The notes under the pieces were generated by a model. It was not told the origin of the DNA. It was given only the letters and a program-made list of their open reading frames with translations, and did not search any database. Source: Mycobacterium sp. JS623 (GTDB taxonomy: Bacteria; Actinomycetota; Actinomycetes; Mycobacteriales; Mycobacteriaceae). Taken from it: 64,000 nt of DNA. This document shows, piece after piece, positions 16,612-25,863 of this stretch; within the stretch, counting starts at the first letter, position 1, and every line of letters starts with the position of its first letter. The translations under genes were made by a program, and so were the position numbers. Location of the stretch: assembly GCF_000328565.1 (NCBI RefSeq), contig NC_019966.1, positions 1,860,001 through 1,924,000 on the forward strand, in the 5' to 3' direction.

Positions 16612-17355
16612 ATGCCTGAGCGCCGTGTCGCTGTGGTCACTGGTGCGCTGTCTGGAATCGGCGCAGCCATCGTGTCACGACTACTTGACGATGGAATGTG
16701 TGTTGCAGCTTTAGATCTCAGTGCGCCGCCCGGCACGCCTTTGGGTGGGTCAGCGGCGGAACCATTGACCGTCTGTGTGGACGTCACCGATCCCACGAGT
16801 GTTGAGCAAGCAATATGCGCGGTATCGGAGCGGTTCGGCAGGGTGGACGTGCTGATCAATAACGCCGGAATCAGTGGCTCTGCCGAGGCCGCCGATTGCC
16901 ATAACACTGCCGTCGGCGAGTGGGAGCGCGTACTCGCGGTCAATGTTCGAGGTCCTTTTCTGTGTACGCGAGCGGTCCTGCCCCACATGCTTCAGCGCCG
17001 AGACGGCCACGTGATCACCATCGCTTCCGCAGCAGGCATGGTTGCGTTTCCCGGCCGGTGCGCGTACACGACATCGAAGGGCGCAGCGATCCAGTTCACT
17101 AAGTCGATTGCACTCGACTATGCCCAACACGGCATCCGCGCGAACGCAGTGTGTCCCGGAATGGTGGAAACACCCATGACACGGTGGCGACTGAACCAGC
17201 CACGTCTACGATCTGCCATTGAAGCCGAGATTCCGATGGGTCGTGTCGCTCAGCCCGATGAGATCGCCGATGCCGTAGCAGTTCTGGCCTCCAACCGCCT
17301 TGGCTACATGACCGGACAGACACTCGTTGTTGACGGGGGATGGACGGTGCACTGA
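16612..17355 (+). CDS. xecD: (R)-2-hydroxypropyl-CoM dehydrogenase-like SDR
   Basis: A 247-residue short-chain dehydrogenase with TGALSGIG (NAD binding), NNAG and the S-Y-K catalytic residues (Tyr152 in CAYTTSKGA). It shares long blocks with Xanthobacter R-HPCDH, including VAFPGR.AYTTSKGA and AVCPGM.ETPMT.WRL.QP. The two arginines that bind the CoM sulfonate in that enzyme (Arg152 and Arg196) correspond to Arg149 and Arg193 here. It should oxidise (R)-hydroxypropyl-CoM to 2-ketopropyl-CoM, the substrate of the preceding gene product. No second, S-specific paralogue is in the window. Confidence 0.9.
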   Translation: MPERRVAVVTGALSGIGAAIVSRLLDDGMCVAALDLSAPPGTPLGGSAAEPLTVCVDVTDPTSVEQAICAVSERFGRVDVLINNAGISGSAEAADCHNTAVGEWERVLAVNVRGPFLCTRAVLPHMLQRRDGHVITIASAAGMVAFPGRCAYTTSKGAAIQFTKSIALDYAQHGIRANAVCPGMVETPMTRWRLNQPRLRSAIEAEIPMGRVAQPDEIADAVAVLASNRLGYMTGQTLVVDGGWTVH

Positions 17356-17584
17356 CCTTGTCCAGACAACTTTCCTGTGTCCGCCACTCAGGCTTCGCTC
17401 ATCGTCGCCCCGGCGGGTCTTCGTGGACGATACAACATCCGTTGGGTATTCGCAGCGGCGATACGAACGGCAAGTCGCCGTGGAAGAACGCTCGAAGCCC
17501 CCATCACGCGACGAGACTGCGCGAGGAAGGTCGCATGCGAGCATACAGTTGCAGCGGCGCTCAGCCGGGGATGGGCGGCCCCCC

Positions 17585-19948
17585 GTGGTAGCAGAAACGA
17601 AACGCACCGCCACCGCGACGCATTGGGGCAATTACACGGTCCTCAGCGACAACGGAAGGGTCGTCTCGCTCGAACCCACCCCCGAAGACAGCGCACCCTC
17701 ACCGATCGGGTCAGGTATGGCCAGCGCCCACCGCGACGCCGTCCGCATAACGCAGCCCATGGTGCGTGAGGGATGGCTTGCCGAAGGACCGGGCCCGGCG
17801 CGCGGTCGACGCGGCCGTGACCGTTTCGTACCCGTGCCTCACGACTTCGCGGTCGACCTTGTTGCCGCCGAGATTGAACGTGTACGTGGTACTTTCGGCA
17901 ACGCCGCGATCTACGCAGGCTCTTATGGGTGGGCCAGCGCCGGCCGCTTTCATCACGCGAAAAGTCAGATCCATCGATTCATGGGAATGGCCGGCGGATA
18001 CGTCGACTCGGTAAACACTTATAGCGTCGGTGCGCTTGAGGTGATCATGCCCCATGTCATCGGCGGGCTGCCAATGAGTATCTCGACTCGGGGACCGACC
18101 TACGCCGAGATCGCCGCCGAAGGTGAACTTGTAGTTTCTTTCGGCGGGTTGGCGCGCAAGAACGCCGCGATCTGCCAGGGTGGAATTGGCGACCACGTCG
18201 TTCCCGCACTCCAGGACCGTTGCCGAGCGGCCGGAGTCCGTTTCGTGAACGTGTCACCTGTCCGTTCCGATTCCGACGACGCGCTCGGCGGCGACTGGCT
18301 ACCTATTCGCCCGGGATCAGATGTGGCGTTAATGCTCGGCCTCGCATACGAAATCGTGGTATCTGACCACCACGACAAGGACTTTCTCAATCGCTGTTGC
18401 GTGGGTTTCGAAGCATTTGCTGATTACCTACTCGGCCGGAGCGACGGCGTACAGAAGGATGCGAAGTGGGCCTCGCGGTTGACCGAGATCGACGCCACAA
18501 CGATCCGATCCCTGGCGACCAAGATCGCCACATCCCGTACGGTAATCAACGTCAGCTGGTCACTGCAGCGGATGGACCACGGCGAACAGGCGCACTGGAT
18601 GGGCCTTGTTCTTTCCGCTATCTCAGGGTCGCTCGGCCGTCGCGGTGGAGGGTTCGCTGCTGGTCTGGGCACTCTGCAGATCGGCGTTCGCCGCGGCTCT
18701 CACCCGAAAGCCGCTCTCTCCCAGGGCGAAAACCCAGTCAAGAATTTCATTCCGGTAGCACGGATTGCCGACATGCTGCTCTTTCCAGGTGATTCATTCG
18801 AGTACAACGGGCGGTCACTGCATTATCCGGACATCCGAATGATTTACTGGGCAGGCGGCAATCCCTTCCACCATCATCAGGATCTTCATCGCCTCGTGCG
18901 CGCGTGGCAGCGCCCAGAGACAGTCATTGTCCATGAGTCGTGGTGGAACGCTAACGCTAGATTTGCCGACATCGTCTTCCCGATCGCAACGTCTTTGGAG
19001 CGGGAGGACATCGCTTCCGGCTCTTCCGATACGACATTGAGCGCCATGCATCGCGCGGTGGAACCGCCCTCGGGAGTTGTCACCGACTACGAGATTTTCT
19101 CCGATCTGGCGACCCGGCTCGGTTTCAGGGATCAGTTCACCGAGGGTCGAGACGCCAGCGCGTGGGTGCGCGAACTATACGAGCGCACTCGCACAGGCCT
19201 GGCTGAAACTGTGGAGATACCACCGTTCGACACATTCTGGCAACAGCATCACGTGACACTGCCCGAGCCCGCTGATCCGCAGACCGGCAGCTTCATGTTA
19301 CTTCGCGACGATCCCGAACGTCACCCGCTGGACACGCCTTCAGGCAAGATCGAAATTACCTCGGCGACAATCGCGGAATTCGGCTACGACGACTGCCCGG
19401 CCCACCCGAAGTGGATAGAGCCGCGCGAATGGCTCGGCGCACCCTCGGGCGAGCGGTCGCCTCTTCACCTCGTGTCGAATCAGCCGAGTCGTCGCCTACA
19501 CAGCCAGTACGACAACGGCTCCTACAGCCGCGCTGGCAAGGTCGCCGACCGAGAGCCAATGCAGATCAATCCACTTGATGCGAACAAGCGAGGCATCCTC
19601 TCCGGCGAAGTAGTACGACTGTGGAACTCCCGCGGTTCCTGCCTCGCTGGAGCGGTGATCACTGACGATGTGCGGCCCGGGGTCGTCGTGCTGGCGACGG
19701 GAGCGTGGTTCGATCCGGAGGATCCGGGTGTATCGGGTTCGCTTGACCGCCATGGTAATCCCAATGTGCTCACCGCAGACGTCGGAACGTCCCGCCTGGC
19801 GCAGGCCTCGTCATCTGGTACCACGCTGATCGAAATCGAACCCGTCGATGGCTCAACCGCGCCACAGCCGCGCGCCTTCGTGCCACCGGATATCGTCGAG
19901 GAGCGCGAAGCGGTGCAACTGCTCAGAACTGCTCGCGCAAAGCGCTGA
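17585..19948 (+). CDS. DMSO-reductase-family molybdoenzyme (BisC/TorA type)
   Basis: About 787 residues from GTG 17585; the frame opens further upstream at 17327, but that start would overlap the SDR gene and exceed family length. Motifs include HWGNYTV at the N-terminus, GSYGWASAGRFHH with the probable Mo-ligand Ser118, NTYSVGALEVIMPHV, IYWAGGNPFHHHQDL and LHLVSNQPSRRLHSQYD. Relatives reduce S- or N-oxides such as biotin sulfoxide or TMAO using bis-MGD. No Tat signal is visible, so it is probably cytoplasmic. Its place at the end of the alkene block may be functional, for instance repairing oxidised thioethers, but this is speculation. Confidence 0.85.
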   Translation: MVAETKRTATATHWGNYTVLSDNGRVVSLEPTPEDSAPSPIGSGMASAHRDAVRITQPMVREGWLAEGPGPARGRRGRDRFVPVPHDFAVDLVAAEIERVRGTFGNAAIYAGSYGWASAGRFHHAKSQIHRFMGMAGGYVDSVNTYSVGALEVIMPHVIGGLPMSISTRGPTYAEIAAEGELVVSFGGLARKNAAICQGGIGDHVVPALQDRCRAAGVRFVNVSPVRSDSDDALGGDWLPIRPGSDVALMLGLAYEIVVSDHHDKDFLNRCCVGFEAFADYLLGRSDGVQKDAKWASRLTEIDATTIRSLATKIATSRTVINVSWSLQRMDHGEQAHWMGLVLSAISGSLGRRGGGFAAGLGTLQIGVRRGSHPKAALSQGENPVKNFIPVARIADMLLFPGDSFEYNGRSLHYPDIRMIYWAGGNPFHHHQDLHRLVRAWQRPETVIVHESWWNANARFADIVFPIATSLEREDIASGSSDTTLSAMHRAVEPPSGVVTDYEIFSDLATRLGFRDQFTEGRDASAWVRELYERTRTGLAETVEIPPFDTFWQQHHVTLPEPADPQTGSFMLLRDDPERHPLDTPSGKIEITSATIAEFGYDDCPAHPKWIEPREWLGAPSGERSPLHLVSNQPSRRLHSQYDNGSYSRAGKVADREPMQINPLDANKRGILSGEVVRLWNSRGSCLAGAVITDDVRPGVVVLATGAWFDPEDPGVSGSLDRHGNPNVLTADVGTSRLAQASSSGTTLIEIEPVDGSTAPQPRAFVPPDIVEEREAVQLLRTARAKR

Positions 19949-20869
19949 TCGCCTCCGTGCTGATCGACCCAGCGTCTTTCGCTGCGCCAACGGCGAGCCA
20001 TGGCCGCGGAAATTTCACAATGTCGGTGAAGGCTGCGTCGTCTGCGGATCGCAAGAAGTTCCTCATCCGGATGTTGGCTGTGACGCCTGTTGGAAGGGGC
20101 TAGGTTGTGAATAGAGATTCTCAGCAGCCCGGGCTGCCCCAATGCAGAGGCGGCTCGTAATGTGTTTGTCGAGTGTCTGTCCACTCTTGGTATCGACGAA
20201 CCAATCGTTGAGCGTTCCGGCAGGTTCCCGTCACTCTCGGAGTTGATTGACGGGACCGACGTAATGCGCTGCGACCAGCTTCCGCAGCCCGGTGAATACT
20301 GCCGGTTGGATGTGCCCACCCAGGAAGCGATACTCGCGGCGCTGCTAGCCGCTGCGACTACCGAACGGTAGTGCACGTTTGGGGGGCTACATGATCGCGG
20401 TGACCCAAGGCGTCGCCAGACGGTGCGGGTTCGGTTAGCGAGACGAGAAGGTGTACGCGAGAAATCAGTGTTTGACGTCACCATCGTTGAAATGGGGGGA
20501 GCCCGCTCCGAGTCCCGCTGCGGCAGCGCCCAAGTCGCCGATCCTCTGCCCGAGTACACCCGCACCCCGGCCCGTTCCTGCGTGATTCATCTGATAACAA
20601 CGGCGTTTTCAATGATGGAGAATAGAGACTATCCATCAGGGCCAGTCCCGTTGTCCCACAGAGGATTGCACTTACGCAAATGAGTAATCAGTCGCCGCGC
20701 GAGATGCAGCTATCACGCTGTCGATCAGTGGCGCCACTGAAACAGGCCGGGAGACGCCTGCGCCGTCACGTGACGTAACACCACCAGCGAGCAGCGCGAG
20801 CGGTGGCGAATGTCGGAACGCGCCAGCGCCCTCATCTGAAAAATGACAAGAAACTGAGACAGAAGCCGG
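19949..20869. other. Gene-poor junction between alkene block and defence island
   Basis: About 920 bp without an intact gene. It contains a Cys-rich stretch readable around 20000-20114 (GCVVCGSQEVPHPDVGCDAC), which I cannot assign, and a broken thioredoxin-like frame. The remainder holds only low-quality frames. It looks like a scar where mobile DNA has been joined to the alkene region. Confidence 0.5.
20107..20371 (+). pseudogene. Broken thioredoxin-like small protein
   Basis: The frame reads IEILSSPGCPNAEAARNVF, then IDGTDVM and CRLDVPTQEAILAALLAA, like small actinobacterial thioredoxin-fold hypothetical proteins with a CPN motif. The natural GTG start (20107) is out of frame with this: the reading frame has a TGA at 20108 and only ATT or an internal GTG (20159) as alternative start. 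This suggests a 2-nt loss right after the start codon. Confidence 0.4.
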
Positions 20870-21163
20870 ATGACATCGCGTGAGACAACTTGCATCGCTG
20901 CAGGTCAGGCAATTGAGAGATGCCACGCGAGTTTGGAACCTACAATCACCGACGTATATGGCCTGCTCGAAGACCTCGATTCCGCAGCGCGATTCGTGGC
21001 AGAGGTAAGGAAGACGCCGGGTGTAGTGATGGCCTACATCGTCACCGACGACGACCTCGCCTTCCAGATGGTGTGCCGCGAGCTCCCGAAGGGCGTGCAG
21101 CCCGTGCAGCTGTACGAGTCCTATCTGCGGAACTTCGAGATCAACTCCGGGAGGTTCGCCTGA
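20870..21163 (+). pseudogene. C-terminal stub of a type III DNA methylase (Mod)
   Basis: A 97-residue frame whose last 70 residues (VYGLLEDLDSAARFVAEV, VMAYIVTDDDLAFQMVCREL, VQLYESYLRNFEINSGR) look like the extreme C-terminus of adenine-specific methylases that precede Res-type helicases. No methylase motif (DPPY, FxGxG) is present in this frame or upstream, so the gene is 5'-truncated. The TGATG junction with the next gene shows the original modification-restriction operon order. This cut probably marks the left border of the island. Confidence 0.6.
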
Positions 21164-23754
21164 TGGAGTACACGCTCAAGGACTACCAAGTGGGCGCCGT
21201 CGCGGGTGTACTCGACAACCTCACTCAAGCGCGCAGCCTTTACAATCAGTTCGGCTCCAGGTCTCGGTTCGCGCTCTCTGCCGTGACCGGCGCCGGAAAG
21301 ACTGTGATGGCGGCGGCCGTTATCGAAGCGCTGTTCTTTGGGAGCGACGAGTTCGACTTCGGCGCGGACCCCGGCGCAGTAGTCCTCTGGTTCAGCGACG
21401 ATCCCAGCCTGAATGAGCAGTCACGCCGGCGGATTCAGGCTGCGGGCGGTGAGCAGCTCGACTCGCGGTTGCGGATCATCGAATCCACCTTCAACGAGCC
21501 GAAGCTGCAACCCGGCAACGTCTATTTCCTCAATACGCAGAAGCTCAGCAGGGGCGGGCGACTCGTGCGAGGTGACCGCAACGGCGACGCCGACGAGATG
21601 GCGTTGGTGCCCCGTCCCGACGACGTGCAGAACAACATCTACGACGTCATCGCCGAGACGATTGCCGACGACCGGCTGACGTTGTACTTCGTGCAGGACG
21701 AAGCACATCGTGGGTGGAACACCTCAGCGGGTGATCGGACCACCATCGTTCAGCGGCTGGTTAACGGGCACGGCACGACACCGCCGATGCCGATCGTGTG
21801 GGGTATCTCCGCGACGACACAGAACTTCGAAGACGCCTTCAGGGACGGTGCTCACGGGCGGGTGGCGTTGCCCGCGGTTGAGGTGGACGCTGCGCTAGTA
21901 CAGGAGTCGGGTCTGCTCAAGGACGACATCGTGCTCTCCATCCCGAGTGAGTCGGGTGTCTTCGACACCGTGCTCCTCAAGCGTGCTGTGCGGAAGGTGA
22001 TCGCGAGCACTAAGGCGTGGGCTCGGTACGCGAAGGAGCAGGGCGACACTGATCCCGTGGTGCCCCTCCTGGTGGTGCAGGTGCGCGATGGCGACGCCGC
22101 CGCGACGCAGACCGCGGTAGCGAGGGCGGTCGATGCGGTCTTCGAAGAGTGGACGGATCTGCCCACCCAGTCGTTCGCGAACGTTTTCGGCGAGCACCAG
22201 GACCTGTCGGTGAACCAGGTCCCGGTCCCGTATGTCGCGCCGGAGACTGTCCAGGAGTCGGAGTGGATACGGGTGTTGTTCGCAAAGACCGCGATCAGCA
22301 CGGGCTGGGACTGCCCGCGCGCTGAGGTCCTCGTCTCCTTCCGCCCTGCCGTCGACCCCACTCATATCACGCAGCTGCTGGGCCGCATGGTGCGCACACC
22401 CCTCGCACGCCGAATCCCCGGCGATCAAGTGTTGAACTCCGTCGAGTGCCTGCTGCCATTCTTCGACCGGAGGACGGCCACTGCGGTCGCCGAGGAGCTG
22501 ATGCGCGGCGCTACGGGTGGCGGTGCCGGTGATTCTGGCGGCGGGCCAGGCCGACGGGTGCTGTTCGACCCGGTGGTGCTTCTACCCAATCCCGATGTCC
22601 CGGAAGATGTTTGGGAACGCTTCGAAGCCATATCGTCCCAGACGATTCCGAAGCGTGCGGCGAAGCCCATCAAGCGACTCACCGCGATCGCGAAGGCACT
22701 CGCCGACGACGATCTGGTCACCGATGCTGGGAAGCAGGCGCACGCGCACCTGCACGCGGTACTCGATGGGCGGCGGGTCCAGTACAAGGCCAAGATCGAC
22801 GAAGCCGTCAAGGATGTCCTCACGATGGAAGGTGAAGAGCTGCGCGGAAAGCTGCACAGCAACACCGCGATCTCCCGCAAGACTTTCACCGACACCGCGG
22901 ACAACCGTGCGATCCAGGACTCATACAGGGCCGCAGGCCGTGTCTTCAGTGCCGACCTCGCGCGGACCTATGTCGGGCACCTGGCTGGCGAGCACGCCGA
23001 CGATGACGAACTGCGCGAGGCGACTGTCCAATTGGCATCGCTGGCTCTTGTGCCTGAAGCGTCAGAGGATATCGACGACGAGGCAAACAAACTCGCCGCT
23101 GACTGGCTGCTGCAAACCCGCGTGCAGCGCAAGGGCCTGCCCGACGAACGGCAGGCCGTTTACGACGAGCTTGAATCGATGACGACTCAACCGCAGCCCA
23201 TCCTGCTTACCCGACCGCGGACCGGGCAAGCAGATACCAAGATCCGCGACGCCGCCGGAAACGAATCCGACCTTCAAACCAAGAAGCACCATCTGCTGTG
23301 CGACGAGAATGGCGACTTGCCAACCAATCTGAACGACTGGGAGACGCTGGTACTAGAGCAGGAGATGAAAGCTGCCGGTTTTGTCGCATGGTGGCGAAAC
23401 CCGTCGCGCATGGCGAAGGACTCGCTGGCGATCGCATACCGCGACCCGTCCAGCGGTGCGTTCAAGGCGTTGCGACCCGATTTTCTGTTCTTCTCCCGCC
23501 GCTCTGACGGCTCGATCGCCGCCGACATCGTCGACCCTCACGGACATCACATGTCCGACGCTATGCCGAAGCTGCGCGGGCTCGCCGACTTCGCCGAGAC
23601 GTTCGGCTCTGAGTACGGCCGCATAGAAGCGGTGGCGAAGGTCGGTGACACGCTGCGGGTGCTGGACCTGACGAAGCAATCCGCGCGCAATGCAGTGCGT
23701 GACGCCACGGACGCGAAGGCCTTGTACGAGTCGAACGCCGCGGTGGACTACTAG
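21163..23754 (+). CDS. Type III restriction-like DEAD/DEAH helicase-nuclease (Res)
   Basis: An 863-residue superfamily 2 helicase. Motifs: Walker A TGAGKT, DEAH box (VQDEAHRGW), SAT-like WGISATTQ, motif V STGWDCPRA and motif VI QLLGRMVRTPLARR. The C-terminus (LRPDFLFF, then AADIVDPHGHH) resembles the nuclease-like end of this Res family. Normally it works with a Mod methylase, but only a stub of that gene remains upstream. Start ATG 21163 overlaps the stub's stop by one base. Whether it still restricts DNA without a modification partner is unclear; an orphan restriction enzyme would be harmful if active. Confidence 0.85.
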   Translation: MEYTLKDYQVGAVAGVLDNLTQARSLYNQFGSRSRFALSAVTGAGKTVMAAAVIEALFFGSDEFDFGADPGAVVLWFSDDPSLNEQSRRRIQAAGGEQLDSRLRIIESTFNEPKLQPGNVYFLNTQKLSRGGRLVRGDRNGDADEMALVPRPDDVQNNIYDVIAETIADDRLTLYFVQDEAHRGWNTSAGDRTTIVQRLVNGHGTTPPMPIVWGISATTQNFEDAFRDGAHGRVALPAVEVDAALVQESGLLKDDIVLSIPSESGVFDTVLLKRAVRKVIASTKAWARYAKEQGDTDPVVPLLVVQVRDGDAAATQTAVARAVDAVFEEWTDLPTQSFANVFGEHQDLSVNQVPVPYVAPETVQESEWIRVLFAKTAISTGWDCPRAEVLVSFRPAVDPTHITQLLGRMVRTPLARRIPGDQVLNSVECLLPFFDRRTATAVAEELMRGATGGGAGDSGGGPGRRVLFDPVVLLPNPDVPEDVWERFEAISSQTIPKRAAKPIKRLTAIAKALADDDLVTDAGKQAHAHLHAVLDGRRVQYKAKIDEAVKDVLTMEGEELRGKLHSNTAISRKTFTDTADNRAIQDSYRAAGRVFSADLARTYVGHLAGEHADDDELREATVQLASLALVPEASEDIDDEANKLAADWLLQTRVQRKGLPDERQAVYDELESMTTQPQPILLTRPRTGQADTKIRDAAGNESDLQTKKHHLLCDENGDLPTNLNDWETLVLEQEMKAAGFVAWWRNPSRMAKDSLAIAYRDPSSGAFKALRPDFLFFSRRSDGSIAADIVDPHGHHMSDAMPKLRGLADFAETFGSEYGRIEAVAKVGDTLRVLDLTKQSARNAVRDATDAKALYESNAAVDY

Positions 23755-23915
23755 CGCCGCGGGTCAGATGCTGCTGCCAGCTGCTTGGAGTACAGGCGAC
23801 GGCGATGCAAACGGTCAAACCCACCAAAGTATGAATGCCCTGCGTGTCGATGCCGTCCAAAAATAAAGTGTATTGATAGCCTGCTGATCGTTGACTAAAG
23901 GAAGGTCGTGATCTC

Positions 23916-24650
23916 GTGGACGAAGGCCGCCGATGGGCCATCGAGACGTTTGGTGAGTACGGTGCGTACATCCGTGGACGGGCCGCTGAGCTTGTCCGGG
24001 AAGAACACTCAGCGTTGGTAGATGCGCAGGAAGCTTCCGGCCACCGGAGCCAGGGCGTGTACGGCCAGTTCTGGCACGGAATCTTGGAGCGGTTTGAGGA
24101 ATTCGACAATCTGTCTCATGCCACGTTGATCCGTCCAGGTAGAGCCCCCTACCGGATTCCGGTGATCAACGGAGTCGCACTTTTTGCGTGGCGTTGGGGG
24201 CGTGCCCGTGGTGAGGAGATGGGGTCGGTTCCGTTTGCAACCTCGGATGCCCGTTTGGCGATGTTCGAGCTGGATGGTGTTGCGACGCAAGGCAAGTTCG
24301 AGATCGGTATGCCCGACGCCGGTCTCAGTGACGAAGAAAAGGAACTGGCGGAGACGATCGAAGCTGCAATGGGCGATTCCTCAATGACCGCTAACAAGGT
24401 TGTGGTTGTCGCGATCTCAAGCTCACCGATGGGTCTCCATGAGATGAGCTGGGGCGAAGCCCGGGTAACAGACGACGGCCGCATAGCGTGGGGATTCACT
24501 GAAGACCTAGAAGACGTAGCTGCCCCGACTCCGATTACTGTCGTCGACAGCAGCAAGTCGTTCACTGCCGGAGAGTTGCCGAAGAAGGAACTCCGCCACC
24601 GATCGGAACCGGACGAGGGTTCTGGCCTCCCGGCATCAGACGATGACTGA
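23916..24650 (+). CDS. Unknown protein coupled to an ImmA/IrrE-type gene
   Basis: A 244-residue protein I do not recognise by name. It starts at GTG 23916 behind a good aaaggaagg site. The N-terminal third is helical and charged (RRWAIETFGEYGAYIRGRA); the middle has hydrophobic strand-like stretches (VINGVALFAWRWG, KVVVVAISSSP); the C-terminal 35 residues are acidic and probably disordered. It overlaps the next gene by 8 bases, so the two are co-translated. Pairing with an XRE-protease suggests a target or toxin-like partner controlled by that protease; inference only. Confidence 0.75.
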   Translation: MDEGRRWAIETFGEYGAYIRGRAAELVREEHSALVDAQEASGHRSQGVYGQFWHGILERFEEFDNLSHATLIRPGRAPYRIPVINGVALFAWRWGRARGEEMGSVPFATSDARLAMFELDGVATQGKFEIGMPDAGLSDEEKELAETIEAAMGDSSMTANKVVVVAISSSPMGLHEMSWGEARVTDDGRIAWGFTEDLEDVAAPTPITVVDSSKSFTAGELPKKELRHRSEPDEGSGLPASDDD

Positions 24651-25782
24651 CGAGACCCAAGGCGAATTGCAGCTTTTTGGAGAGCGCGGATCGAGCATCG
24701 ATGACGTTGTTCGCGCCTTTGACTCGGCTCGACTGACGCAGGCCCGAGTTCTCGCGGAGCTGACGAAGGGCGAACTGGCAGAACGACTTAACGTGTCTGC
24801 GGCGGCAGTTGGTCAGTATGAAACCGGTGCAACAAAACCGCGCCACGAACTCCTGCCGGAGCTGTCCAAGATCTTGAAGTTTCCCATCGAGTTCTTTGCG
24901 GCGGGCCGTCCTATTGGGCGGCTTGATGCTGCGAATGCGCATTTTCGTAGTCTTCGATCGACTCGAGCTAAGGATCGCGCGAAAGCCGCGACCCATGCTG
25001 AGCAACTGTGGGAGTTGACCTACGCACTTGAGAAGCGAGTGCGCCTACCTGATGTTGACCTACCAAGCATTCCCGAGGGGACGTCACCGGCACGTGCCGC
25101 TCAGATGCTGCGAACGGCATGGGAGATCGGACGGGGGCCACTGCCACATCTCGCGGCGTTGATGGAGTCCCGCGGGATTGTTGTCAGTCTGATTTCGCTG
25201 ACGAACGAATCGGTAGGACGAGTCAGCGCGTACTCCACTGACGCCCTTGGCCGGCCGCTGGTGATCGTGACGCCTGAGAGAGCATCGTCGGTCTATCGGT
25301 ACCGCTTCACATGCGCGCACGAACTTGGACACTTGATCTTGCATGCGAGTCCGCTCCCGGGTGACCGTCAGCAGGAGAGAGAGGCTGACGAGTTTGCTGC
25401 CGAACTTCTCACGCCGCAAGCAGAAATCGCGCCGCTGCTGCCGCGGACCATGCGTATCGCTGCTCTTGAGAAACTGAGTAGCGAATGGGGTGTTTCGGTG
25501 CAGTCGCTAGTTAGGAGGATGGGCGAACTTCGCGTCGTTTCCGATGTATCTGTACGACGTGCGTATCAGCGACTTAATTCGACTGCTGAATTGCGCCGTG
25601 ACGAACCGATCTCTGTCTACAGGGGCGAGGTGCCCTCACTACTCCGCGATGCGCTCGATCTTGCGGAGCGGTACGGGCTCAGCCGGCGCGACCTTGCGAT
25701 CGAGCTGTGCTGGACAGTGAGCCACCTGAACGAGATGTTGGGCGACGACGATAAGCGACCAGTATTACGGATCGTCCGTTGA
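24643..25782 (+). CDS. XRE helix-turn-helix / ImmA-IrrE metallopeptidase
   Basis: A 379-residue two-domain protein. Residues about 30-85 form an XRE DNA-binding domain (GELAERLNVSAAAVGQYETG). The middle holds a zinc metallopeptidase domain with HELGH (His226, Glu227, His230) followed by the ligand region EREADEFAAELL. Proteins of this architecture control mobile elements or toxin-antitoxin modules by cleaving a repressor or partner. It overlaps the upstream unknown gene by 8 nt and lies 81 bp before the RusA-like gene, within the defence island. Confidence 0.88.
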   Translation: MTDETQGELQLFGERGSSIDDVVRAFDSARLTQARVLAELTKGELAERLNVSAAAVGQYETGATKPRHELLPELSKILKFPIEFFAAGRPIGRLDAANAHFRSLRSTRAKDRAKAATHAEQLWELTYALEKRVRLPDVDLPSIPEGTSPARAAQMLRTAWEIGRGPLPHLAALMESRGIVVSLISLTNESVGRVSAYSTDALGRPLVIVTPERASSVYRYRFTCAHELGHLILHASPLPGDRQQEREADEFAAELLTPQAEIAPLLPRTMRIAALEKLSSEWGVSVQSLVRRMGELRVVSDVSVRRAYQRLNSTAELRRDEPISVYRGEVPSLLRDALDLAERYGLSRRDLAIELCWTVSHLNEMLGDDDKRPVLRIVR

Positions 25783-25863
25783 GGGGTCCCGGAAGAGGTG
25801 TTTTCACACAACCTCAACCGGCGGCGGATCACAAAGCGTAGCGATGATGAGGGGGACAGGGCG

